Below, one piece after another: positions 34,047-44,304 of a stretch of 64,000 nucleotides of DNA. Origin of the DNA: DATFVA01 sp963774455 (GTDB lineage Bacteria > Bacteroidota > Ignavibacteria > Ignavibacteriales > Ignavibacteriaceae). A program made the position numbers and the translations under genes. The notes beneath the pieces are model-generated. The model saw only the letters and a list, made by a program, of their open reading frames with translations, had not been told where the DNA came from and searched no databases. The stretch is from the NCBI GenBank assembly GCA_963774455.1, contig CAVZFD010000006.1, positions 179,642-243,641 of the forward strand, written 5' to 3'. Position 1 is the first letter of the stretch. Every line of letters starts with the position of its first letter.

Positions 34047-35963
34047 TTATTTAAATAGTTTTTGAATGACTTCCCGGGCTTTTTCAGGCTGGTTGTTTTT
34101 ATTATACGCCTCTGCCAGGCTGGAATATATATCTTCAATTTCACCAGGACTAAACTTATCGCTGCTCTGTTGATTCCTTTCAAGTGAACTGTTGAGGAAC
34201 TGGATCGCCACATCAGGCTTGCCAAGAAGTAATTCTGTTTTTCCTAATTTATATTCAATATATTGGTTTGTATTGAATTTATTAGCTTTCAAATAGTATG
34301 CTTCAGCCTTCTCATAATTACGAAGCTGGAGGGCCATATCCCCGGCAAGTTTAAGAACCATTGGATTATCTTCATCCGAAACAAGTATTGCTCTGAGTTC
34401 TTTCAAAGATTTTGCATAATAGCCGAGTGTCAGATAATACTTTGCCAGGTTTAAATGAGCAGCTGCCCAGGATGATTTGTGCAGAACAGAATATTCATAG
34501 GCCACCTGTTCTAATGCAGTTTTAGGTGTAAAACTAAAAGCCGAATCTGATTTTGTAAAAGGGGGTCTGCTCTTAAGCTCCATAATTTTAATAGTGCCTA
34601 TCAGGCTGTCTAAATCAGTAACCGCGCTTTTTGCCCATATGAGACTGTCGCTCTCTTCAGGATTTTGCAGGGGACCAAGCAGGTTATGCTTCTTAATGCT
34701 CTCATACCAGGTTTTAGAAAGAAGAAAGTATCCCTGAATGTTAGGATGAACATGATCAACAAGTAACCCCAAACCTATTATACCGTTCGCAGAATTCTTC
34801 TTAAACATTTGTTTGACATCTGCCACCGGGATGTTATATTCGTTACCAAGACTAAAGATTATCTTATTGAATTCTGAAGGTGCTCTGAACCGAAGTCCGT
34901 CCAGATCGGCAGTCAATGAGTATTGAGCTTCTGCCTCTGTATAACGGCCTGATTCCTCAAGACATTTTGCGAGTGCATAGTGAAAGTTTGCCGGCATTGA
35001 ATCAACAGCTATAGCCCGGCTGAGTAAATCTTCTGCAGCAGAATATTTCCCCTCATTCATACTATCAACGCCACTTTTGAAAAGTTTTTCGGAAAGAGTT
35101 TTCGCAGAATCACTTAAACTATAGGAATGAAACGAAACAAACGGGGGAAGGTTGTTCTCGTTCCTTACAAGGCTGGAAATTAATATCGGTATGTTGTTTT
35201 CACGTGCGGTATTGATTATTTCACGGTAATTTTCCCGGAAGGTGTTAACTCCCGTATTAAAATCATCGCTGTCATACCGTATGGAGGTATTGGCCATCTC
35301 TTCCATTAAAACTTTATTTTCATGTGCATTATCCGGACCGAACCAGCCGCTGACAGAATTAATTATATTTTTCAGCAGGATGAATGTTTTAAAGTTCTCC
35401 AGCCAGAGGTACGCTTTTATGATACTCCGGTTTTTACCAATTGAAATTGTTGAGCCCACTCCATAGACACCGTAGTATTCATTTTGTCCCATATAAATAA
35501 TAAAAAGGTCAGGCTTATATTTTACCAGTTCGTCAGCAAATTCATCAACAGTAAAGCTGTTGGTAGCGGCAATCGCGGTATTGATAACTTCAACATTTTT
35601 ATCCGGGAAAGCAGCTGCTAATCTGTCCCTTAAAAATTCTGAGGGAATAGCATTATATTCGTAAGGAAACCCCGCCGTTGTCGATTCCCCAAAGCAGAAA
35701 ACCCTAATGGTCTGAGGTGATTTATTTACTTCAAAATAATCATGGGACCCTTTCCTGTAATACATACGGTCTTTATTAAAATATCTCTTCCCGACTAACT
35801 GGTTTATAGTATAATAAGCTTTACCATTCCTGTCAATTTTAGAAACAAGATTAAGATCGTCCGCATAACCGGAAATCCTTAAGATCAGTTCTATAAGCAC
35901 AAAAAGAACTATAGGAATGGATATCAGAATAATTCTAAAGAGGAATTTTTTACTATTTTTCAT
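34047..35963 (-). CDS. SGNH/GDSL hydrolase with C-terminal TPR repeats
   Basis: The 638-residue protein starts with a membrane segment (IILISIPIVLFVLIELILRISGY). The SGNH blocks are present: Ser in FCFGESTTAGFPYEYN (block I), INTAIAATNS (block II Gly replaced by Ala), IIYMGQNEYYG (Asn of block III) and DHVHPNIQGY (block V Asp and His). Between blocks III and V lies an insert with a TPR-like region, and TPR repeats also fill residues about 490-638. Likely a periplasm-facing acyl esterase acting on polysaccharide or lipid. The upstream gene is 6 bp away, so the two form an operon. Confidence 0.85.
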   Translation of the reverse strand: MKNSKKFLFRIILISIPIVLFVLIELILRISGYADDLNLVSKIDRNGKAYYTINQLVGKRYFNKDRMYYRKGSHDYFEVNKSPQTIRVFCFGESTTAGFPYEYNAIPSEFLRDRLAAAFPDKNVEVINTAIAATNSFTVDEFADELVKYKPDLFIIYMGQNEYYGVYGVGSTISIGKNRSIIKAYLWLENFKTFILLKNIINSVSGWFGPDNAHENKVLMEEMANTSIRYDSDDFNTGVNTFRENYREIINTARENNIPILISSLVRNENNLPPFVSFHSYSLSDSAKTLSEKLFKSGVDSMNEGKYSAAEDLLSRAIAVDSMPANFHYALAKCLEESGRYTEAEAQYSLTADLDGLRFRAPSEFNKIIFSLGNEYNIPVADVKQMFKKNSANGIIGLGLLVDHVHPNIQGYFLLSKTWYESIKKHNLLGPLQNPEESDSLIWAKSAVTDLDSLIGTIKIMELKSRPPFTKSDSAFSFTPKTALEQVAYEYSVLHKSSWAAAHLNLAKYYLTLGYYAKSLKELRAILVSDEDNPMVLKLAGDMALQLRNYEKAEAYYLKANKFNTNQYIEYKLGKTELLLGKPDVAIQFLNSSLERNQQSSDKFSPGEIEDIYSSLAEAYNKNNQPEKAREVIQKLFK

Positions 35964-35968
35964 TGTGG

Positions 35969-36562
35969 CTATGGTTTAGTCCTTCTATAGAGATACTCTT
36001 TATTAGTCTTAAGATCCCTGATGCTCATCATATTTCCCTGGACCCAGAAAGTATGGACTCTTTTCGTTTTCTTTTTATCATTATATATCATTGTTAGGGT
36101 GTCTTTATTAACCTCAAAATGGCCTGTGTTCATTTTTCCGGTAACTGAAAAATCCCAGGTTTGATCATTATGAAAGATCTCGACGGCGGTATCCTTTGAA
36201 GGATAAGTCCATTTCCATCGTCCGATAAGGGCGTTCACCGGCTCATGTCCCGGTTCAGAATAACTATTATCTTTTATCATATAAAGCGAATTTGTCTTAC
36301 CTGATTTTCTATAGGTTCTTATTATTGTATCTTTTTTAACAGTTATGAAACTTGTATCTATAATTGTTTCTGAATCAGGGTATGAACTCTGCAGAAAGCT
36401 TATCAGCGTGTCCCCTTTCAGCTGATAACTATAATTTGCAGCTAAGTGCCGCTGTACAGAGAAATTTCGGTTCCCCCTGAACTGAAGATCAACGTCCCAT
36501 TGCCTGGTATTCTTAATCAGTTCCCACTTACCGATCAGGCTGTCAGTGCTCTGTGGAAACAA
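35969..36562 (-). CDS. Two-domain lipocalin-like protein of unknown function
   Basis: About 197 residues are read from TTG 36562, because no ATG is in frame; the true start may be a little upstream. It contains two similar segments opening with LIGKWELI and LIGRWKWTY, each followed by beta strands and a Phe/Trp-rich end, the pattern of small lipocalin-like domains that occur in Bacteroidota. The hydrophobic residues just before the TTG (IIIFSTYLFPQS) look like a cut signal peptide. In the +1 frame, ATG 36597 encodes a more complete signal-like stretch (MCNFILLLSFLHICF), so a frameshift near the start is possible. Confidence 0.6.
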   Translation of the reverse strand: MFPQSTDSLIGKWELIKNTRQWDVDLQFRGNRNFSVQRHLAANYSYQLKGDTLISFLQSSYPDSETIIDTSFITVKKDTIIRTYRKSGKTNSLYMIKDNSYSEPGHEPVNALIGRWKWTYPSKDTAVEIFHNDQTWDFSVTGKMNTGHFEVNKDTLTMIYNDKKKTKRVHTFWVQGNMMSIRDLKTNKEYLYRRTKP

Positions 36563-36664
36563 ATATGTAGAAAAGATAATAATATGAAGTTACACATGGG
36601 AGAGGGATTTTTAGACAAATGTGTGTTAAGTTCATTAAGACTAAATTCAAACAAAGTTAATAAA

Positions 36665-36696
36665 AAACGGTTTCCCATTTTCATGAGAAACCGTTT
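36665..36696 (-). terminator. Intrinsic terminator of the PorV/PorQ-type gene
   Basis: AAACGGTTTC pairs with GAAACCGTTT over a 12-nt loop. On the minus strand it is followed by a T-run (TTTTTTATT). It lies 24 bp after the gene's stop. Confidence 0.8.
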
Positions 36697-36719
36697 AATT
36701 TAACAAATAGTATGGCTAT

Positions 36720-37760
36720 TTAGAAGCCAAAACTTAATGAGAAAACATTATTTGCATCAAAATATTTAGCAGGAACATAAGCATAATCTACCGACAGATT
36801 AACACTGCTGAATGATTGGGTATTTACTCCTATACCCAGCGTATAATTCTGCCAAACGTTAGGAGTTGCATCAGTAGCCTGAGGGGTTGCCAAGTAACCG
36901 GCCCTAACATAGAGCATATCTTTGAAGTTATATTCCGCCCCAATTTTATAGTCATCATAAGTGTAGTTATTGTTCTGGAATGTTCCTGATACCATAACAG
37001 CATTCTGCTCATCAAATTGTTTTCTATAAGAAAGACCAATTCCGATTTCAGAAGGCAAATCAGCTGATGACGCTGAAAATTGGTAGAATGTAGGTCCTCT
37101 TTGAGAGCCCTGGTCGTTAGCCTGTATATATGTTCCGTTTCCGCTGAATGTCATAGCAGGACCTAAATTTTTAACTACTACTCCAACAGCAAATCCCTGA
37201 ACATCAAACAGGTTATTGTATTCAACGCCGAAGTCAAAGCTGAACCCGGTTGCATTTACTCTATCGATACTTTCGTTTATAAGGTTAAAGTTAGCACCAA
37301 TAGATATTCTGTCAGTAAGCCTTTTTGAATAAGTTAAACCAAGCACGAAGTAGCTTGGACTGATTATCTGACCCGTACCATCAGGCTGATCCATCGTTGT
37401 TACCGGAATATCACCGATATTAAGGGATCTGAATGACAATCCTAATGATCCAAGTTCGCCCAATCTTCCGCTAACAGCTGCAAAATTCATACTCATATCA
37501 GCGATATACTGACGATATGAGAACATTGCATTTGCATCTGTTCCACCGAGGTCCACTCCTGCAGGGTTCCAGTATATAGCTTCAAGACCGGAAACATTTG
37601 CAATAGCCGAACCACTCATCGCAAGGTACCTGGCTCCAATAGGGATCCTTAATTCAGGAGCGCCCGACGTGCCGGCACGATTCTGACCACTACCAAAAAT
37701 CTCTGATCCTGAGAAGCCTAGTATCAGAAGGATTAATAATAGTCTTTTCAAATGATACAT
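36720..37760 (-). CDS. PorV/PorQ-family outer-membrane protein
   Basis: The 346-residue protein has a signal peptide and then AGTSGAPELRIPIGARYLAMSGS and a WNPAG motif, the standard opening of PorV/PorQ-like proteins (UPF0164 type). The rest is a 14-strand-like barrel rich in Gly and aromatic residues, ending in FSLSFGF. In type IX secretion, PorV collects substrates at the outer membrane and delivers them to the attachment complex; PorQ-like relatives have related roles. It lies downstream of the large surface protein and TonB receptor, on the same strand. Confidence 0.85.
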   Translation of the reverse strand: MYHLKRLLLILLILGFSGSEIFGSGQNRAGTSGAPELRIPIGARYLAMSGSAIANVSGLEAIYWNPAGVDLGGTDANAMFSYRQYIADMSMNFAAVSGRLGELGSLGLSFRSLNIGDIPVTTMDQPDGTGQIISPSYFVLGLTYSKRLTDRISIGANFNLINESIDRVNATGFSFDFGVEYNNLFDVQGFAVGVVVKNLGPAMTFSGNGTYIQANDQGSQRGPTFYQFSASSADLPSEIGIGLSYRKQFDEQNAVMVSGTFQNNNYTYDDYKIGAEYNFKDMLYVRAGYLATPQATDATPNVWQNYTLGIGVNTQSFSSVNLSVDYAYVPAKYFDANNVFSLSFGF

Positions 37761-37788
37761 AATTCCTCCAATTAAATTAAAAATTTAA

Positions 37789-37815
37789 AGGATGTCCCGT
37801 CACACGGGACATCCT
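37789..37815 (-). terminator. Intrinsic terminator of the large surface protein gene
   Basis: AGGATGTCCCGT and ACGGGACATCCT form a perfect 12-bp stem with a 3-nt loop. On the minus strand TTTAAATTTTTAATTT follows. It lies 9 bp after the stop codon and before the PorV/PorQ gene. Confidence 0.85.
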
Positions 37816-37823
37816 GATATCAA

Positions 37824-40800
37824 TCAATATACTTTCAATATCTGCTGTTCCTGAATGACAGCAAGTTTTAAGATTTTCGTAGTGCCTAAATCCGGCATAT
37901 CAATGTAAACAACATAGATTCCGCTTGCTACAGGGTAACCTGAATCATTCTGCATGTTCCACTTATCAAATTGTCCGTTAGAAGCTGAGTGCTCAATTGT
38001 TCTAACCAGAACACCGCTAAGATCGAATATTCTCAAAGTGGCCTTTGAAGGAAGATGACTGAATGTGACATAATGCTCATCTCTTGATTTTTCCCTGTAC
38101 TGATATCCATAATAAGGATTGGGGAATACATTTATTTTCTTTACATCGTCCTTGGCAACTGTAGTACCCTTGGCAGGTGCGGTATAAGTAAAGGAATCGT
38201 TTAAACCGTTAGGTTTGGTACTGATAAGTCTGTAAACAGAACCTGTCGGTGGTACCTGCTGATCGATATTTGCAGGGAAGGAAGGATCACTAACGCTTCC
38301 GCCGTTCATATTTACAAGTACCATCCTTGCCATAACCTCATCACCGATTTGAGCCTCTGCAGTTGCAGTATCACCGGCAGCGAGGGAATTTACGTAAGTA
38401 TCATATCCCGTAGCTTTATCTACCGGATTATACCAGTAAATCCAGTCTGTTTCCGGATCATTATCTCCGCCTGAGATTGGGTTATCCGTTCCATCCAGGT
38501 TGAATACATCATCCTCTAAATTATCCAATACTAAAGGAATCATTCTGTAATCATCACTTGGATCGTCAGGAGTAGCAATACCGATATTCCATATTTCAAA
38601 AGGAACATCAACATTCAATCCGTCAGTAAAAGCGAGATTAGCTTTTCCGCCTTCAGCGGTAAACCTTAATTCATAATCAAAGGGGATTAACCTTAATCCA
38701 TTATCACCTCTTAACACTCTTGATTTGAACCACTCATAATTGAAGCTGGCATCATCAGCATTTCCGGTCTGGATTCCCCAGGTTGTACCTTCAGGGTTTG
38801 GAGTAGGTCTGTCAACATCCGGTGGGAATGACGACGGGAATCCGCTGCCGTTAAATGTGAATGATGCATATGTTGGATCATGTGGTCCGGCTGAATTTGA
38901 GACTTCAAGGAAATCTTTAAAGTCGGGCTGGGGACCTGTTACTTTCACCAGGATTCCGTCCACGATAGGATAGGCCTCATCTCCGGTCTGATCTATCACG
39001 CCGGAAACCTTAACAGTGCTTGTTGTTTGATCAGTTACGCGCCAGGTAGTCTGTCCGCCTGATGTATCGAAAGTAACTGTATAAGTATCGCCTGTCAGCT
39101 GTGTAGGATCTACGATAATTGGAATTACATTACCATCACTCGGTCCATCGTGTGTAATAGCCAGAGTGTCTCCCGGTGTACCGTTATATACTGTGCCAGG
39201 AGGTGGAAATTGAGGGATTACAGTATGAATTACAACAGCCGAACGCAGTGCATGGAAAGGCAGCAATGGATCGGGGTTGTAAGCATAAGGCACAACCGCA
39301 AAGTAATATTCCTGGCCGTTATGCAGTGCCTGATTTCTTATTTTATCCTGGGTAATCGTTAAATATCTCTGAATACCGGCATCTTTTCCGTCAACTGAAA
39401 GTACCGGAATGGAGGTTCCATTTGGATCACTAACCGTATCATATATTGCAGTTACACCGTTTACAATATCAAATACTGCTAGAAGAACACCATCTTCAAT
39501 AGTTGCAGATGAAGAAGGAAGCTGGTATACTTCATATCCTTCAAAGGAGTATCCTAGTCCCTGGAAGTTTTCTATCTGATTTATTGTCTGAGGATCGGAT
39601 CCCCAATCGAGAACTATTTTCTGGTTCAGCTCTGCAATGTTCATAGTTGGTGGAGGCATTGTAGGCAGCTGGAATAATATATCGAATACTGTTTGAGCTG
39701 TTGCATCATTGGTTCTCATCTGGGAAACACTGTTCAGATGATCAGTTCCAAGTCCTCCCACAAGTGCAACAACTACTTCAGCTGTATCTCCTAAGTTCAT
39801 GGAGATCGGACCGTTTGTAACCATAATCCTTCTATCGCCGGCGGCATCGACCGATCCGTCTAATTTTCCTGTACCCGTCACAGGATCGCCAGTCAACAGG
39901 TAAGTTCCATATGGTGTGACATCCGAAACCGAAGTGGGGAACGGATCACCAGCCGGATAAGGAGGGTCAGGTTTATATCCTCTCATGAGGTTATAAAATT
40001 CAAGAGTTCCTGTATATGTAAATGCAGGATCTGACCATGTGCCGCTTGCTGCAAAGTAAGCATAGGAACTCATAGGTTTGGGATTTATGTATTTATATCC
40101 GTGTCTCCATTTCAGGTTGAAGATAGCGCTGTCGTTAGGGTCACCGGTATATTTAGATACTCCCTGGAGGAAATCGTATCCAACTGCGGGGGGGGCTAAA
40201 TTTAATCCCTGGTACACAGCATCAGGATCCGTAGAACTATAAGCATATCCAAGGTTCAAAGATGTATCGCATCCGGCATAGTCATCACCTGAGTTACCAA
40301 CATCAGGATCAGCCCACTGAACAATATACATATCCTGTATATTCGAGTTTGCTGCTGAAGTCGGAGTTCCTTTATAAACTATATCGACTTTCTTGTAAAT
40401 AACATTTCCAAGTGCACCCGTGTACGAATAGGCCCAATAAGTTTCTGAAACTTCCAGCCCGATTGCGGGTGCCCCATAGAGAGGTGTCTGATTATCATCA
40501 TATTTTATGAAGAGTGTCTGTGAAGCTGCAGGCACACCAGGAATATCAATGGTCGGATCATAAGAGCCGTTACCATCAACATCCTCGTAGGGAGCACCTT
40601 CATCTGCCGGCCATTCATTCCAGTCTGTTTCGTACTGGGTTCTAAGAGCCTGGATATCACCTTCAGTAACAGCACCAGTCCCGATGCCATTAAAATCAGC
40701 AGCATCCTGGGTCAGGTTTCCTGTTTTATAATCAGGACGAACACGGAACAAACGGGTTACTGGTGCGCAGCCTGAACCGTAAGTATTACCGTTAACTCTT

Positions 40801-41114
40801 ACGACAGGAGAATTACCGTCATTTACCTTACCTCCCCAAACTATACCTTCGGCGAAGATAGCACCGGCATTAACTCCATTGGGATAGGCACCATTCCATG
40901 AACCGCCGACAAGCCAGTCATGGTATCCGTCTGAACCAACCCAGCAGGTGATATTGTTTATATCAATCAAACTCTGCTGAGGATTATCCGTAACTTTTGA
41001 AAAGTGTGATTTTTTATTCCCCTGGCCGTCCTTCTGCTCAGCGTAAGTTCCCGCGGATAACATAAGGGCCACAGCCAGGATTATTAAAAAGTTTAGATAA
41101 TTAATTTTATTCAT
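37824..41114 (-). CDS. Large secreted surface protein with T9SS-type C-terminal domain
   Basis: The start at 41114 (MNKINYLNF...) is preferred because GGAGG lies ten bases upstream; ATG 41147 would add 11 residues. The product has about 1096 residues and a signal peptide. The N-terminal half is rich in Gly, Asp, Tyr and Asn (ITCWVGSDGYHDW), the middle has beta-sandwich-like segments with EYYFAVVPYAYNPDP, and the end has FPNPYYGYQYREKSRDEH followed by LRIFDLSGVLVRTIEH, a variant of the T9SS type A sorting domain. It lies in an operon-like group after the TonB receptor and before the PorV-like gene; likely cell-surface exposed. The function is unknown. Confidence 0.8.
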   Translation of the reverse strand: MNKINYLNFLIILAVALMLSAGTYAEQKDGQGNKKSHFSKVTDNPQQSLIDINNITCWVGSDGYHDWLVGGSWNGAYPNGVNAGAIFAEGIVWGGKVNDGNSPVVRVNGNTYGSGCAPVTRLFRVRPDYKTGNLTQDAADFNGIGTGAVTEGDIQALRTQYETDWNEWPADEGAPYEDVDGNGSYDPTIDIPGVPAASQTLFIKYDDNQTPLYGAPAIGLEVSETYWAYSYTGALGNVIYKKVDIVYKGTPTSAANSNIQDMYIVQWADPDVGNSGDDYAGCDTSLNLGYAYSSTDPDAVYQGLNLAPPAVGYDFLQGVSKYTGDPNDSAIFNLKWRHGYKYINPKPMSSYAYFAASGTWSDPAFTYTGTLEFYNLMRGYKPDPPYPAGDPFPTSVSDVTPYGTYLLTGDPVTGTGKLDGSVDAAGDRRIMVTNGPISMNLGDTAEVVVALVGGLGTDHLNSVSQMRTNDATAQTVFDILFQLPTMPPPTMNIAELNQKIVLDWGSDPQTINQIENFQGLGYSFEGYEVYQLPSSSATIEDGVLLAVFDIVNGVTAIYDTVSDPNGTSIPVLSVDGKDAGIQRYLTITQDKIRNQALHNGQEYYFAVVPYAYNPDPLLPFHALRSAVVIHTVIPQFPPPGTVYNGTPGDTLAITHDGPSDGNVIPIIVDPTQLTGDTYTVTFDTSGGQTTWRVTDQTTSTVKVSGVIDQTGDEAYPIVDGILVKVTGPQPDFKDFLEVSNSAGPHDPTYASFTFNGSGFPSSFPPDVDRPTPNPEGTTWGIQTGNADDASFNYEWFKSRVLRGDNGLRLIPFDYELRFTAEGGKANLAFTDGLNVDVPFEIWNIGIATPDDPSDDYRMIPLVLDNLEDDVFNLDGTDNPISGGDNDPETDWIYWYNPVDKATGYDTYVNSLAAGDTATAEAQIGDEVMARMVLVNMNGGSVSDPSFPANIDQQVPPTGSVYRLISTKPNGLNDSFTYTAPAKGTTVAKDDVKKINVFPNPYYGYQYREKSRDEHYVTFSHLPSKATLRIFDLSGVLVRTIEHSASNGQFDKWNMQNDSGYPVASGIYVVYIDMPDLGTTKILKLAVIQEQQILKVY

Positions 41115-41169
41115 ATTAAATAACCTCCACAATTTTATATTTTTCATGAGGCAACATTAAATTCTCCTT

Positions 41170-44100
41170 TTAATAATTAATTAACACACCAACACGAAGC
41201 TGTCTCGGCGTTCCAAATAAATCCGTTCCATATACCTGGTACGAAGCCTGCCTGTTATCATAATTTAATGCCTGGTATAGATCAGCAAACCGTTGTGTAT
41301 ATCTTTCACCGGCAATAATCTGTTGACCATCAGGTGAATTCAGGAATCCGTCGTTATACGCATTCCCTGTTTTCTCGTAAACATTGATAACATTCTTAGT
41401 ATCCAGAAGATTCTGAACTGCTAAGTAGAAGTTTACATCAAGGTTATAAATACTAACAGTTTTATCTATACGTAAATCCAGGTTATAAACCCATGGTGTG
41501 TTTGATGAATTAGGAGGACCTATCGGTCTTCTGTTTCTTGGATCCTGAGCCGGTATCAAACCACCTGTCCATGCAGATGATTGTCCAAGACCGGTGAACT
41601 GTGCATATGTGAATGGGTGTCCGCTGTTAAATGTGAAGAGAAAATTAACTCCTAACTGCTGTAATATAGGACCGCCATCATCTTTACCGAATCTGTAATC
41701 AAGGAAAATTGAGCCTCTGTGGGTCTGTTGATAACTAAGAGGTAAGATTACAGTAGGAACTTCTTTATTAACCTGCTGAGAACCAATACCGCTTCCTGAG
41801 AATGAGTTTGTACCGGCAGCATCGGAATAAGTATAATTTACTTCGGCTCTTATTCTTTCAGTTCTTCTCAGGTGGATAGCTAATTCAACACCCTTGGTTG
41901 TGGTAAAATCCTGGTTAACAAATGCCTGATAACTAGCTCTTGCAGCTCCAGGGAGATTATAAATAATCGAATACTGCAGCTGGCCTTTTATATCTTTGTA
42001 GAATGCTGTCAGATCAAAGGCAGCAAAATCAGTTATCTGCTGAGAGAACCCGATCTCATACTGTGTTGTCTTTACAGGAGCAGGGTTGTATGCGATAGGA
42101 TTAGTAAACAGGTTAGTTGCCGTCATAATCTGGGCAGCCTGGTATACACCTCTGTATGCTATATCAAGACTCGGAGACTGAACGAATTTACCATACTGTA
42201 AGTGGAATACTGTCTTATCTGTTACAGGGAATGAAAATCCCAAACGTGGAGATAAATAACTATAACTATCTCCATTAAGTAGCGAAGAATCAGGGATGGT
42301 GTTCAGCTGAGTTGTCTGGCTGGTATCAATCTGCGGTAAGAGCGGGTTTGACCATGCCCAACTATCCATATCTATGAAATCATACCTTAATCCGGCATTA
42401 ATAATAAGGTCACTTACCTCTATCCTGTCTTCCAGGTAACCAGAAGCAAGTATAGGATGTTTCGGGGCAAATTCTCCGGCATCAGTTTCATTACCGAAAA
42501 TATCATATCCGTAATTATTATAATCTCTGTATAAATATTTAGCTGTAAGGAATCTCATTCCTTCTTCGGTTCTGGCCAGATCAGGCTGCTGACGAATTGT
42601 CGTCAGGAAGTTGCTGGCATCGAGTTCCTGGAAGCGTCTTACGGTCCATCTCTGAAATGATCCGCCAAGTTTCAAAGCATGCGCTTTAACCTGACCTGTG
42701 AAGGAAGCAGAAGCACCCATATAACTGTTATGATCTTTTGTAAACGACTGAAGGTTTCCGTTGCCTGTATTATTTCCAGGGGAAACTAGAGGTGTTCCCG
42801 GTCTGTTAAACGGAAATCCGTAAAAATCGTATGCTTGTGGAGAAGCTGTATATGAAGGATATTCCCAGCCGTACTGTGCGGCAGCAAGACTATCACTGTA
42901 TTGTATAAAATTATCTCCAAAGATCGGGTCATAAGTTTTATGACGTGCATCGTAATAATTAATGTTAGCTTCAACAAAGGTACTGGCTGACAGCAGGTAT
43001 GTACCTTTTAAGTTTAACAACAAGTTTGAATAATCGTTAATCGGCAGACGTGATGTATTAAACAGATCGATCAAAGTAGTGTTTGCAGTGTTATATACGC
43101 CTACCTGCTCGCCTCTTGTTCTCTCCCAGGTAAATGCACCGGCAAGACGGAGTATTATCGGGTTGTTATCGAACAAAATTGTACCGTTTCCGGTATACCT
43201 GTTATCCATTATACCGGGAACATTACCGCCATTCCATGTCAGATATTGATATTCATCTGTTTTACCACTATAGAAACCAGTATCATAAACCTTGGTTGTA
43301 TCCAGCAGAGCACCGTCTGAGAACGCAGCTGGATTTCCATAGAAAAATTGCGGGGTGATGTCGCGTTTGAAATTATTCTCACCCGAGAGGAAAACCTTGA
43401 GTTTATCAGAAACAAGAGGACCACTCAGAGTTAATACATAATCTGAATACCCATAAGAATAGGTTCCAAGAAATTCATCGGTTCCTGCGGCTTTCATTTT
43501 ACCTGCAGATGTCAGGTCAAAGTTGTTGCCGTTATAATTTCCCAGGTTATCAGTTTCAGCTCTTACTGAGAAGTGATACTGATCCGAACCTGTTTTGAAA
43601 TCTGAGGAGATGATACCTGCATTGGCATTTCCATACTCTGCGGTATAACCACCTGCCTGAACCAGAATTTCCTGCAATGCGTCAGGTGTAAGTTCTACAA
43701 GAGAACCGCCATTTCGATTGAGAATATTTTTAACATCTGCACCTTCAACCATATAACCGGTTTCATCAGCACGACTGCCGCGGATGAAAGTTTGACCATT
43801 CTGTTGAACAATACCTGGCTGAAGTGCAACAATTTGATCTACATCCCTCACCGGTAAAGTAGTAATATCTTCAGAACCAACAATTCTCATAGCATTAGTT
43901 GAGCTTTTCTCTATAAGAGGTCTTTGTGAAACAATCACAACCTCTCCGGTTGTAATGTTAGATGAAGAAAGCTGGAAATTTTGCTCGGCTGTCAGTCCTG
44001 CAACTACCCTGACCTCGCTGACCGTAACATCCTGATAGCCGATGTAGGAAGCCTTAATAGAATAGTTTCCAGGCTGTACCTGGCGAATCGTATAGTCGCC

Positions 44101-44274
44101 ATTAACATCTGATGCTGCGCCAAAGCTGGTTCCTACTATAATTATATTAGCACCGATCAATGCCTCACCGGTTTCCTTATCAGTAACTTTTCCGGAAACC
44201 CTGCCTGACTGTGCTAACACAAAGGAGCAGGAAATCAACATCAAAAGTAAGATTGTATAAAATTTTCGAAACAT
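41170..44274 (-). CDS. TonB-dependent receptor with CarboxypepD-regulatory-like domain
   Basis: The 1034-residue protein has a signal peptide, then a CarboxypepD_reg-like domain (SGRVSGKVTDKETGEALIGA), a plug domain (LPVRDVDQIVALQPGIVQQNG, FIRGSRADETGYMVEGADV) and a long barrel of aromatic-ended strands closing with RQLRVGVLINY. The plug lacks an evident TonB box at the start. GGAGGAATAAAC precedes the ATG. Such receptors import siderophores, vitamins or glycans, or act in surface glycan binding. It is followed by the large surface protein and preceded by the DUF4397 lipoprotein. The layout resembles SusC-like systems, but no SusD gene is present. Confidence 0.9.
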   Translation of the reverse strand: MFRKFYTILLLMLISCSFVLAQSGRVSGKVTDKETGEALIGANIIIVGTSFGAASDVNGDYTIRQVQPGNYSIKASYIGYQDVTVSEVRVVAGLTAEQNFQLSSSNITTGEVVIVSQRPLIEKSSTNAMRIVGSEDITTLPVRDVDQIVALQPGIVQQNGQTFIRGSRADETGYMVEGADVKNILNRNGGSLVELTPDALQEILVQAGGYTAEYGNANAGIISSDFKTGSDQYHFSVRAETDNLGNYNGNNFDLTSAGKMKAAGTDEFLGTYSYGYSDYVLTLSGPLVSDKLKVFLSGENNFKRDITPQFFYGNPAAFSDGALLDTTKVYDTGFYSGKTDEYQYLTWNGGNVPGIMDNRYTGNGTILFDNNPIILRLAGAFTWERTRGEQVGVYNTANTTLIDLFNTSRLPINDYSNLLLNLKGTYLLSASTFVEANINYYDARHKTYDPIFGDNFIQYSDSLAAAQYGWEYPSYTASPQAYDFYGFPFNRPGTPLVSPGNNTGNGNLQSFTKDHNSYMGASASFTGQVKAHALKLGGSFQRWTVRRFQELDASNFLTTIRQQPDLARTEEGMRFLTAKYLYRDYNNYGYDIFGNETDAGEFAPKHPILASGYLEDRIEVSDLIINAGLRYDFIDMDSWAWSNPLLPQIDTSQTTQLNTIPDSSLLNGDSYSYLSPRLGFSFPVTDKTVFHLQYGKFVQSPSLDIAYRGVYQAAQIMTATNLFTNPIAYNPAPVKTTQYEIGFSQQITDFAAFDLTAFYKDIKGQLQYSIIYNLPGAARASYQAFVNQDFTTTKGVELAIHLRRTERIRAEVNYTYSDAAGTNSFSGSGIGSQQVNKEVPTVILPLSYQQTHRGSIFLDYRFGKDDGGPILQQLGVNFLFTFNSGHPFTYAQFTGLGQSSAWTGGLIPAQDPRNRRPIGPPNSSNTPWVYNLDLRIDKTVSIYNLDVNFYLAVQNLLDTKNVINVYEKTGNAYNDGFLNSPDGQQIIAGERYTQRFADLYQALNYDNRQASYQVYGTDLFGTPRQLRVGVLINY

Positions 44275-44304
44275 GTTTATTCCTCCGTTGTTTTATAAAC
44301 TTTT

